NCBI GenBank assembly: GCA_023525975.1 | Contig: CM042025.1 | Span: 1,813,001-1,877,000 of the forward strand | Direction: 5' to 3' | Source: Smallanthus sonchifolius | Lineage: Eukaryota; Streptophyta; Magnoliopsida; Asterales; Asteraceae | DNA length: 64,000 bases | Shown: piece after piece, positions 23,373-33,540 of the stretch | Layout of the letters: each line of letters starts with the position of its first letter | Numbering within the stretch: position 1 is the stretch's first letter | Made by a program: the position numbers and the translations under genes | Notes under the pieces: generated by a model | The model's database searches: none | What the model saw: the letters and a program-made list of their open reading frames with translations, nothing else | Told to the model about the DNA's origin: nothing

Positions 23373-25156
23373 TTAACTGTTGCCCGAGTCGAGATTAAGC
23401 ACCAAATCTTGACGAATATTGTTATGTATCTCACATTTGCGTTTATATTGTTCGTTTACAATTTGTTGAGCCTCGCTAACTTCCTCTAATCCAAGTGTCG
23501 CTTCAAATTCTTCTTCGTTGAACTCGCAAATTTCCCGGCCATCATCTTTAATGATCATGTTATGTAAGATGATGCAAGTGTACATTACACGCCTTATTCT
23601 TTCAAGCTTCCACGCACGTGCCGGATTTTTCACTATATGAAATCTTTGTTTTAGTACACCAAAGCACGTTCAATATCTTTTCTTGTCAATTCTTGTCGGC
23701 GTTTGAAATATTTTCTAGGTTCATCTTCCGGCCATGAAAACGATTTCACAAAAGTAGCCTATTCGGGATAAATACCATCAACGAGGTAATACTCGTGCTT
23801 GTATCTTGTACCTCTAAGATCAAAAGAACTATCGGGTGCGGTTCCGTTAATGATGTGCGCTGGACCATACAACCGGCAAGTGTACCGATCAATTGCAGTA
23901 AAGTTTAATGAAGTCCGGATATCGAACTCACGAGACACTAGTGACAACTCTATCTAGACTCTGACTCAACTAATTAGACTGATTTAAAATGGGGGATTTT
24001 ATGTTGTGATTCTAAAACTGACAAACTAAAGAACTAACTAACGAAAACCAACTATCAAGCAAAAAAATTTAGACAACTAAAGAATGAGGAAAGCACTACT
24101 CAGGTTAAGAATCCTACTTGTGAATCTCGGGTTTCTCTCGGTTAAGGAAACTAATGACGGAACCAGGATCTATGAATACTACACCCTCAGACTACCTACA
24201 GGATCCCTGATCATTCTCAAGGTGTGACCTAGAAGGAAATCCTAAGGGGTGTGTGACGCTCACTGGTTGGTTGGATCACCATTCAGTCTCTCCAACAAAT
24301 ACTAAAGTACCCGATAGACAGATTACCTTTCAGTCTCACTATCTCAACACACCCAAGGAATGCAAGGGGTAATCTAAGAACAATCAAATTGACACGGGAT
24401 AGCAAGGATAATAAGAACTCTAGGGGAAACCTCCTTTCAGAGCCTTTATACCTGGATACCTAATACCAAAGACAACCCGACTATCTATCACCTTTCAGCT
24501 ATCTAGATAGGCAGAACACTAGGATCAAACATATAAACAATTCATATTCCTATGGATTGCGAATTCAACAAACCATAAACCAATCATAACACAAAGTCAA
24601 TGATCTAATATGAAACCCTAACTAAAAGACATTCACAGGTAACATATGGAATTCAAAACTAAATATAAATTTGATCCAACCATGCATAAACATCAATCGA
24701 TTATCGAAAGATTCATTACAATAGCATTAATCCATCAATAACAATCCATAAAACCGAACAAAATCCAAAACTCAACAAATATTCATCAAACCTAGGTAGT
24801 ATAAACAAGTTTAGCCAATCATGAGAAAAACAAAACCCACAAAGTAATTATAAAGTTCATCGTAAAACAGAAATAATTAAGCAGCCTGCTAGCTTAAATT
24901 AATTCACCCTACTCATAGGAAAACGATTTCGGAATGTCTCTGCGTTATAAAGTGGCTCGACTCAAAAGTAATCTTTAATTAAACGCGCGTGAGCGGCTTC
25001 ACGGTCTCGGTTCAAAGTGGCTCTTCGTGTGTACGTACGCGTGTTCGGACTTTCGGCATCGTCTCTAATTATTTCAATGAGAGTTGCGGCAACCGCTTGG
25101 AAAAACATTTGAGCGATATCTTCGGATTCGGAAGAGGGTGAATTGAGAGAATCCAT
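23373..25156 (-). pseudogene. PIF/Harbinger transposase, disrupted
   Basis: The N-terminal part begins MDSLNSPSSESE (25156) with LNRDREAAHARLIKDYF. After an in-frame TGA it continues as VEPLYNAETFRNRF and SR until about 24896. There the coding text stops and unrelated DNA begins. It resumes near 23950 with the middle of the DDE domain (YGPAHIING, YLVDGIYPE, then SFSWPEDEPRKYFKRR after a stop). It ends with KNPARAWKLERIRRVMYTC and ILHNMI (23633-23373), the conserved C-terminal HNM block. The region with the first catalytic aspartates is missing. The protein cut and pasted DNA in nucleus-encoded transposition; this copy is dead. Confidence 0.88.
23951..24895. repeat. dispersed repeat inserted in the transposase
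   Basis: About 945 bp unrelated to the transposase. The stretch ATTACCTTTCAGTCTCACT (about 24325) and neighbouring text such as GGGGTAATCTAAGA (24367) and ACGACTATCTATCACC recur in diverged form near 63760-63980, so this is a repeat family with at least two members in the window. I found no clear termini or TSD and cannot name the class; an LTR or internal retroelement region is possible. Confidence 0.55.
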
Positions 25157-25344
25157 TCGAGAGTGGGTTAGAGTTTGGTTGAAATGGTTTGGTTTTTATA
25201 AAATTATTAGTTTGTAAAATGTGTATATATATAGGTGATTAAATTTGAAAAAAAAAATACAAAAGAGCCATTGGGGCAACGGTCACCAGCAACTCTCCAT
25301 GCCGTGGAGAATACCACGCCAGGCATCCACACTCGTGGACCACG

Positions 25345-25860
25345 CCAGGGGGCAGGGGCGGATCTACTAAGGAGAGAGAGGGGTAGCGGGTGCTACCCCT
25401 CAACTTCTTCGGCGAAGTGAAATTTTTTTTTTAACATTTTATGCATTACGTTACCCCTGAAAATATATTTGGCTACCCCTCAATATTTTTTTTAAACAGC
25501 CAAAACTAATGATTAAAACTCTAAAGCAAAGTTTATAAAACTAAAAAGGCCAAGTTAATTAAAAGATTTAAAACTTAAAAGCCCAAATTAATTTAAATCT
25601 AAAGCTCAACCCCAAAATAAACCAAGACTTACTAGAAGCGGCTAAGTTGATAAAGGGAACAAAAGCAGCATCGAATGATTTAAGACAAAACGGGTTTGAT
25701 GCGATGTTGGAAAAAGTGACATCTTTTTGTGAAAAAAAAAAGATTACGATGGTAGATATGACGGAAAACTATGGTAATCAAAGAACCTGAAAGAATGTAT
25801 GGTAAAAAAAAATTTGTACTATCCCTGAAATTATGTTCTAGATCCGCTACTGCCAGGAGG
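25345..25860. mobile_element. hAT-type non-autonomous element
   Basis: Element 25353-25852 starts CAGGGGCGGATC and ends GATCCGCTACTG (inverted repeat). It is flanked by CCAGGGGG (25345-25352) and CCAGGAGG (25853-25860), an 8-bp target repeat with one mismatch. It has the same ends as the element at 18641-19126 but different insides. It interrupts the subterminal part of the Harbinger element. Confidence 0.85.
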
Positions 25861-25926
25861 CGTGGTGTTCCACGGTGCCACCTCAGCTCTACGGTCTCTT
25901 TCACGCAGGTAGTCCCCACGGTCTAA

Positions 25927-26889
25927 ACATGATATTTAGTCAATCATGGCGTTTTCAGTTTGGAGAAACCTTGTACGCATGCGAGAAACGGTTTCTTTCG
26001 ATGTTTACTTGTAAAGTTTCCGTGATGTTTCATTTTCCCAACTTTTGTTTATTATGATGTTTGTCTTTATAAATACAATATTAATAAGGGTTATTAACTT
26101 ATTATATGTGTCCTTAAAAGACTTAACTAGATTTAAAAACTAAACTCTAAAAGAAATAAGCTACTCAAAGTTAGCTTGAAACTTTCAAAATCTGTGTTTT
26201 AATAACACACCAATCCATATAGAATTGTTGGTGTCGTCGATCCGATTACAAACTAATGGATAGAATATAAATAAACCAACCAGTAATTCATTTAATTAGA
26301 TAAAACAGGTGAAAATTACAGATACTTGCCTTGTCCCTTTGCTGAGCTCCAATTTTCAACACCAAGCCAACCAATTGAACCGGTGAACCGTTGGACCTAC
26401 CGATTCAACTATCAATATTGGCTTTCGAAACATTGTTTAGAACCAAAACCAAAATTACTCCAATACTCTATCACTCACATACTTAATTTATACTTATTCA
26501 TCCGTCTTTTCATAACATTTTACTCGTGTCCTGCTATTTACACAACTTTTCAAGATTTGATATGTAACGTGACTAGTTAATTTTTTTAATTACCTTTTTA
26601 TGTGTTTTAATTTAAATTTAATTTTACTTTTCTTTTATAACTTTTAATATTTAATATTACATATAAAATAAAAAACCATCGTTACATTGTGTTTATTTTT
26701 ATTTATGAATCAATGTAAATGATTTTACTTACAATTAACTTCACTATTTTATATTTTCACCATCTTTTATATTTATAGATTTATTAGTTATACATCATTG
26801 ATGAGATTTTAACTTATAACTTACTATAAACTATAAATGATGTAGACCATTTTAAATAATATTATATTTCTCTCATATTAACATCTAAA
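25927..26889. other. AT-rich intergenic DNA
   Basis: No recognisable gene or complete element. Low-complexity A/T sequence leads into the promoter of the LEA_2 gene. Confidence 0.45.
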
Positions 26890-26901
26890 TATATATATAA
26901 A
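26890..26901 (+). promoter_or_regulatory. TATA box of the LEA_2 gene
   Basis: TATATATATAAA about 55 to 65 bases upstream of the ATG at 26954, the usual distance for a short plant leader. Confidence 0.5.
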
Positions 26902-26953
26902 AAAAAGCATGTAACTAACACCAAATTAGTGTTTACTAAGCCACACTATCAAA

Positions 26954-27598
26954 ATGCATGCAAAAAGAAAACACGCAAACGGAGACGTGACCGTCAGCGC
27001 CGTACCCGCCGGCGACCAACCCTCCCGGAACTCCAAACGCCGGAGGAGATACATATGCTTTTCTATAACACTCACCGTACTCGCCGTCGCTCTCCTCATT
27101 CTGATTCTAGCCCTCACCATCTTCAAATCGAAAAAACCTATCACCACCGTCAACTCCGTCGCCGTCAGAGACGTCAACGCCACCGTCAACCTCCTCCCGC
27201 CTAGGGTTTCCATAAACATCACACTCGACGTAACTATATCCGTTAAAAACCCTAACAAAGTCGGCATGACGTATCGGAAAAGCTCCGCCGCTCTCCGGTT
27301 CAAAGGTCATGACATCGGCACTATTCCCATTCCCGCCGGGAAGATCGGCTCCGGCGATACGAAACAAATGAATCTATCGCTCACAGTCTTCGCCGATCGA
27401 TTGTTATCGGATGTTGACGTGTACGGTGACGTAATCAGCGGTAACTTTCCGGTGTCAACTTATACTAAAATCTCCGGTAAAATTCGTATACTGAATTTGT
27501 TCAATATCCACGTCAGCTCTATTTCCACGTGTGATCTGAAAATTGATATCTTAAACAGAAAAATTGTGAATCAGAGCTGCCATTACAAGAAAATTTGA
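26954..27598 (+). CDS. LEA_2 / NDR1-HIN1-like (NHL) membrane protein
   Basis: An intronless 214-residue protein of the LEA_2 group (late embryogenesis abundant, hydroxyproline-rich glycoprotein, NHL family). The basic, hydrophilic N terminus (1-33, with KRRRR) precedes a single hydrophobic segment (about 34-57), then a basic stop-transfer FKSKK. The remainder is a beta-rich LEA_2 domain, with VSINITLDVTISVKNPNKVG and YRKSSAALRFKG as the typical strand and NPNK motif, and GKIRILNLFNI and the C-terminal C-x3 patterns near the end (CDLKIDI, SCHYKKI). Such type II proteins sit in the plasma membrane or ER. Several relatives act in pathogen response, others are drought-related. The first ATG of the frame is used; GC content is higher than the AT-rich flanks, as expected for a real gene. 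The specific subgroup was not determined. Confidence 0.92.
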   Translation: MHAKRKHANGDVTVSAVPAGDQPSRNSKRRRRYICFSITLTVLAVALLILILALTIFKSKKPITTVNSVAVRDVNATVNLLPPRVSINITLDVTISVKNPNKVGMTYRKSSAALRFKGHDIGTIPIPAGKIGSGDTKQMNLSLTVFADRLLSDVDVYGDVISGNFPVSTYTKISGKIRILNLFNIHVSSISTCDLKIDILNRKIVNQSCHYKKI

Positions 27599-28335
27599 TA
27601 TATTTTTATATGTTTATGTTTATATATCACATGAATAATAACCAAATTGTTGTTCTTATTTCTTTTTGTATGTAAGTTTTATTTTTCGAATAAGTATTAT
27701 TGTATATGGACAGAGATGACCCAACGTATATTAATATAAAAACAATGGTGGAGTTAGAAATTTTTTATGTGCAGTCACTATTTTTTGATACTCGAATTTT
27801 TAACAAGCCGAAGACGATTTTTTTGGGTCGGTTATGTTTGATTGGTGTGATCAGGTCGGGTCGGCCACATAATAAATTACTACACGATAATAAAATTCAT
27901 CGTCGTAAGCAATTCGATGGTTCTGGCTTTGCCTAGATTTGCACGTCGCTACTGAGTCAATATGCTGATTGGTTTTTCTTTTTACTGGGTTACGAAAAGC
28001 ATACCTCCGCGCCTGTGTGAAAAGATTGTATGGTGAACAATTGTTTTATAAAATACATTTACTTTAAAAAGTTATGTTGGATTCATTTTATAAAAATATC
28101 TACGAATAAAACATATGTATAAGAATACGCAAAGGAGCAGGCACAACCTTGCGAACATGCACGGAGAAGTTAGAAAACACACGCAAGTCGCAACTACATG
28201 CAAACGTCTAGTGATTTGTTACGAGGGACAAATTGGTTCAAAATCCACTTCGCTATAAAAACGATCAATCTCATCTCTCTTGTCTTCCTTTCTTCTTTTT
28301 CACCTGTGTAAGACTTTATTTATGTGCTTGTTACG

Positions 28336-28336
<1 letters not shown>
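27599..28336. other. 3' flank and intergenic DNA
   Basis: No gene recognised. The small frame 27700-27936 lacks any family signature. Confidence 0.4.
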
Positions 28337-28392
<56 letters not shown>

Positions 28393-28393
28393 T
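28337..28393. repeat. (AAT)n microsatellite
   Basis: About 18 uninterrupted AAT/ATA units. A second array lies at about 28639-28682. The poly-Asn and poly-Ile frames across them are artefacts. Confidence 0.95.
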
Positions 28394-28640
28394 TAATTCG
28401 TGGAAAGTTGACACATTATATATGGTAGCTAAGAATTTATTTATAGAATTTTTATTAAGTAAACTAATTATTAAATGTTTGTAAAAAAAATATTAAATAA
28501 TAATAATAGTAATGATATTAGTAGTAATAAACTAATAAAAATAAACCTTTTTTTCAAAAAATGTTAATATTAGCAGTAAAAATATATATAGGTTTAAATT
28601 ATTACGATAACAAAAATATAGGTAATATCTCTAAAAAATG

Positions 28641-28681
<41 letters not shown>

Positions 28682-28740
28682 CGTAAAGATTAAAATAATA
28701 AAAATATATGTGATATCTCTTAAAATTTTTGGAAAAAGGT

Positions 28741-29807
28741 TTAAATTATGGGGCAAATACATATATCCCCCTAAAAACTTCATTAATTACATATATATCC
28801 AGTTCAAAATTTTATTTACATATAACCCCTTCATTAATTACATATATACCCAACTGAATGTTGGAATCGATCATAAGCGACGCTGGATGCTGGAATCAGA
28901 ATGTTAGAGTTGGGATCGATGGAATAAGAATAGCCGAATTTCTTCTAAGGTTATATGGCTAATTTTATAAAAGAGTGGGATATATGTAATTTAAGTTTTG
29001 AGTTTGGTATATATGTAACTAGATTAGAATCCCGTGTATTCCACGGGCTGAATAAATGTAATGTTATATACTTAGTAATAAAAAAATTTATGTTTTTCAA
29101 AACCCGTGTATTACACGAATTGAATAAAGTTTTACGTGACAGTTATAAATTATGTTAAGTTAATTTTAAAACATTTTTTTAGCTGAGTATTAACTTTTTT
29201 TAACGTAACTGATAAATGTTAATTCATATTAAACTTTAAAAACCAGGTGTATTACACGTGTTGAATAAATAAAACGTTAACTATACTTAGTAGTAATAAA
29301 GATTTACATATGACATATTAATTAAAAACGTTTTATAAAAAAATTATATAAGTTATTATTTAATAGGAGAGAGAAAAAATAATTAATTTTTTTGTATAAT
29401 TAATAGGAGAGAGAGCGGGAAAAAAACTTGAGAATGCATTAGAAAGTGACAAGTGACACATCAAAACCTTTATTTATTATATAGTATAGATGTTAATTCA
29501 TATTAAACTTTAAAAACCAGGTGTATTACACGTGTTGAATAAATAAAACGTTAACTATACTTAGTAATAAAGATTTACATATGACATATTCATTAAAAAC
29601 GTTTTATAAAAAAATTATAGAAGTTATTATTTAATATGAGAGAGAAAAAATAATTAATTTTTTTTATAATTAATAGGAGAGAGATGCGGGAAAAAAACTT
29701 GAGAATGCATTAGAAAGTGACAAGTGGCACATCAAAACCTTTATTTATTATATAGTATAGATTAGGGTTGAAAATATGAGGATATATGCAAATTTACCTT
29801 AAATTAT
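28741..29807. mobile_element. MULE-type MITE split by a Helitron
   Basis: The element runs 28750-29798, with inverted ends GGGGCAAATACATATATCC and GGATATATGCAAATTTACC. It is flanked by the perfect 9-bp repeat TTAAATTAT (28741-28749, 29799-29807). Removing the Helitron (29018-29761) leaves about 305 bp, close in length and ends to the related element at 57465-57773. Confidence 0.88.
29018..29761 (-). mobile_element. non-autonomous Helitron (minus strand)
   Basis: On the minus strand it starts TCTATACTAT (29761) and ends with the stem CCCGTG...CACGGG (29047-29031) and CTAGT (29022-29018). The bases outside are A on the 5' side and T on the 3' side, as required for A/T insertion. A second 5'-type end (ATAGTATAGA at about 29480-29489) and a duplicated ~270-bp segment (about 29219-29489 and 29490-29761) show an internal tandem duplication that includes the terminus. 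No Rep/helicase is encoded. Confidence 0.85.
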
Positions 29808-30119
29808 TACAAAAAAAACTACATGGTTAAATATCATGTAGATATAAAAATACTATAGTTTGACCGATTTTTACAAAACTTGTAAGTAGAAATGACAAAC
29901 CAAACTATCGGACTACGGTTTATCAACGATTTGGTTTTGATAATTTAAACTTTTTTTAAGTTTTGCTTTTAAATATGTATTACGTTTTTCAAAACGGTTA
30001 AAAATATTTACAATTATAATCTAGGGTTAGGTTATAGTAAAAAGGGTTTTAAAAATAAGAAGGGTAAGAAGGATTCTAAGCTTGACATGTGTCATTTTAT
30101 TGTTTTTAAAGGGAGGGCA
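29808..30119. other. AT-rich DNA, nothing recognised
   Basis: Short stretch between the MITE and the tandem array; no gene or element ends seen. Confidence 0.4.
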
Positions 30120-31605
30120 TAATAGTCATTGTGTAATATATCAGGTCAATGTGTAATACATCAGGTCAATGTGTAATACACCTGGTCAATGTGTAATACA
30201 AGGTCTGATATTACACAATGATCAGACCTGATATTACACAATGAACTGATATTACACAATGAGCATATTACACAATAACCTGACATATTTGAGCGAATTA
30301 CACAAAGGGCTGAAAAACATAAAACACAATGATGAAAACATATAACATGATGATGAAAAATATTTGACACAATGAACTTGTATTACACAATGACCTGACT
30401 AATTACACAATGAACTTGTATTACACAATGACTTGATTAATTACACAATGAACTTGTATTACACAATAAACTTGTATTACACAATGACCAGACGTGGTAT
30501 TACACAATGAACTTGTATTACACAATGAACTTGTATTACATGATGAACTTGTATTACACATTGAACTTGTATTACACAATGAACTTGTATTACAAAATTA
30601 ACTTGTATTACACAATGACTTGACTAATTACACAATGACCAGATATTACACAATGACCAGACGTGGTATTACACAATGAACTCGTATTACACAATGAACT
30701 TGTATTACACGATGAACTTGTATTACACGATGAGCCGAAAAACGTAAAACACAATGATAAATACATATAACACAATGAACTTGTATTACACATTAAACTT
30801 GTATTACACAATTAACTTGTATTACACAATGACCTGACTAATTACACAATGACTAGACGTGGTATTACACAATCAACTTGTATTACACAATGAACTTGTA
30901 TTACACGATGACCTGACTAATTACACAATGAGCTGAAAAACGTAAAACACAATGATAAATACATACAACACAATGAACTTGTATTACACATTGACCTTGT
31001 ATTACACAGTGAACTTGTATTACACAATTAACTTGTATTACACAGGGAACTTGTATTACACAATGACCTGACTAATTACACAATGACCAGACGTTGTATT
31101 ACACAATGAACTTGTATTACACAATAAACTTGTAGTACATGATGAACTTGTATTACACAATGACCTGACTAATTACGCAATGAGCTGAAAAACATAAAAC
31201 ACAATGATAAATACATATAACACAATAAACTTGTATTACACATTGAACTTTTATTACACAATGAACTTGTATTACACAATTTCATTGTATTACACGATGA
31301 ACTTGTATTACACAATGACCTGACTAATTACACAATGAGCTGAAAAACATAAAACACAACGATAAATACATATAACACAATGAACTTGTATTACACATTG
31401 AACTTGTATTACACAATGAACTTGTATTACACGATAAACTTGTATTACACAATGACCTGACTAATTAAACAATGAGCTGAAAAATGTAAAACACAATGAT
31501 AAATACATTTAACACAATGAACTTGTATTACACATTAAACTTGTATTACACAATGAACTTGTATTACACAATGAACTTGTATTACACAATAAGTTGGAAA
31601 ACGTA
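30120..31605. repeat. 18-bp tandem array (AACTTGTATTACACAATG)
   Basis: About 1.5 kb of diverged head-to-tail copies of an 18-bp unit. Interspersed variants are TGACCTGACTAATTACACAA, and a longer block GAGCTGAAAAACGTAAAACA with GATAAATACATATAACAC that recurs about six times at irregular spacing. The first ~85 bases (30120-30205) carry the unit in the opposite orientation (AATGTGTAATACA), so the array changes polarity near 30205 and can form a hairpin. The apparent Ser/Cys-rich frames on the minus strand are artefacts. Not a CRISPR array: units are contiguous without unique spacers. Confidence 0.92.
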
Positions 31606-31911
31606 ATTTTTTTTTTCTTTTTTGTTTATAACGAGACTATACTCGTTTTAAAGATAAAAAACGCTCGTTTTTATGGTGTAATTTTTTTGAAAAAATAATG
31701 TCGTATGTAAAAGTTATGAACGTTTAAAAATGAGGGGGAACTTGATAAAAAGTCAACAAAAGTGGCCAAGACTAAAATACCCTTCCAACAACTTTTTCTT
31801 CTACAATTTAATCTCAAACATTAAATATTTCTACAATTTGATCTAATGGCTCTAAATCCTTCTCACCTTCTTAGAATTAGAATCCTTTTTACATGAACCT
31901 AATCCTTATAA

Positions 31912-32344
31912 TCTATACTATCTAATAAATAAAGGTTTTTCATGCCACATGTCGCCTCTATATCCACTCTTATCATTTTTTACCGCATTTCTCTCATATT
32001 AAATACATTTCTATATTTTAATATTAATAATATATTTTAAAAAATACTAATTATACTAATAAAACACATTTATTTAAATTATCTTTTATCATTAAATTTT
32101 TGAAATCTATTTATTTAATTTTTATTTTCAATCAAATAGTAAATGAAAGTCAAATTATATTAAATAGTAATTAACGTATTTTTAAAACCCAATTATATAT
32201 TAATTTTTACGTATTTTGAATTTTGTTTTTTATCCTTATTATATATAATACATTTTTACACGTTTAAAATATATATATAAAAATTTAAGAATTTTACAAA
32301 TGATATTTTTCACCCCGTGTATAATACAAGGGGTCTAAGCTAGT
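31912..32344 (+). mobile_element. small non-autonomous Helitron, complete
   Basis: Starts TCTATACTAT preceded by A. Ends with the perfect 5-bp stem ACCCC...GGGGT (32312-32316, 32330-32334) and CTAGT (32340-32344). It is 433 bp with no coding capacity. The 5' end is nearly the same as that of the minus-strand Helitron at 29761. The base after CTAGT is A where T is usual. Confidence 0.82.
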
Positions 32345-33540
32345 ACATATATATAACTACATATTATAAAAATGAAAAATAATATATAAATAAAGGTTAA
32401 AAGTCGGTTTCAAGTTTCAAATCAAACCGAACCATACCATTAACATGTTGGGGTTTCCCGTATAGTTTTAGTTTTTCAATAAAATAAATCCAAGCAAAAA
32501 ACGCAGCGAAAGTCTTAATCAAAATCAAGAAGGGAAAACTGCACCAGTGATACAGTTGCAAAAATTTTAGAAATAAGAGATAAAAACACGTAATTAACAA
32601 CTTTAAATACACACCTTTGATGTAGTAGAACACAGTGGATGAATATACTTCAGATATCCAGAACGGTTCAACGAAGAAAAGTTGCTAGCCCCTACACGAA
32701 TCTTCAACTGGCACGCAAAACGAAGCACCCGAACACCACAGAGGTTGTGGCCGAAAATATTCAATAGGGAGGAGGGTGGCGGCGCTAGATGGGAGGAATG
32801 GAGTGGCTAAGGTTTTCAACTTTTGAATTCTCAATCTCTAGTGTATTAAATCTCAAGATTTAATCTCTATTTATAATGCACTAATTAATGCAACTAAATA
32901 TATTTCACGTGTAAGGGGTCTAACACATCAATAACAATTGTCGTTGTCCTTCGTGTGACTTTTTATGATCAACTTCATTAACAGTATTGTATTACGTTTG
33001 ACACTTGGACATACCATATCCAACGTAACCTACCAAACCACAAAAACCATACCGTAAACAAAACAATTTAGATGTTAAACCGCCCAAGCTGCCTCACGGT
33101 TAATGGTAATTAAAAGATTAGGAAAAGTTAATAAAATTCTAGGAGTTAAAATAATGCTAAATCATTTTAAGAAAATAAATATTAAACAAACTTTTGGCCA
33201 CACCTATTTAATGGCTCTTGTTGTTATGTGGTGAGAGTATACGCCACTTCTATTCATCTTCAAACTTTACCATATCTGATTCTTCAATGATTCACCCTTT
33301 TCTTCGTCTCCATTCGAATCAAAACCCTAGTTCAATTCAACTCATTCTTCTTCTTCTTATGCTTCTCAAATTCTAGCATTCAGAAGATCGTCATTCCAAT
33401 AATCAGATAATCACCTGTACCGGCTTCTGCTCCGTCAAACTCCAATTGGAAAATTAATTTCCGAGTACATACATTCTGAATGAACTGCAACGCTAGGGTT
33501 TGGTAGTGGTGGTGGAAGTAGCGGAAATTGGAGAATTGCG
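32345..33540 (+). promoter_or_regulatory. intergenic DNA and upstream region of the WD40-like gene
   Basis: 32400-33100 looks like old repeat DNA without a recognisable gene. 33230-33540 has leader-like pyrimidine-rich sequence (TTCTTCTTCTTCTTATG, TCGTCTCC) directly upstream of the ATG at 33541 and probably holds the 5' UTR. Confidence 0.4.

Larger units (their letters stand above)
23079..25926 (-). mobile_element. PIF/Harbinger DNA transposon, decayed
   Basis: Contains PIF/Harbinger transposase fragments on the minus strand. Candidate ends are GGCTATGGAG (23082) and CCCCACGGTC (ending 25923), an imperfect inverted repeat differing only by transitions. The 3-bp target TAA flanks both (23079-23081, 25924-25926), as expected for this superfamily. 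Two later insertions are present: a dispersed repeat (about 23951-24895) that replaces the middle of the transposase, and a hAT element (25353-25852). Terminal coordinates are less certain than the transposase identity. Confidence 0.7.

Noticed and set aside
28233..28484. Poly-asparagine protein
   Set aside because: It is only the translation of an (AAT)n microsatellite.
30120..31605. Possible CRISPR-like repeat array
   Set aside because: Units are contiguous 18-mers that vary gradually, with no unique spacers and no cas genes, in plant nuclear DNA. It is a minisatellite.
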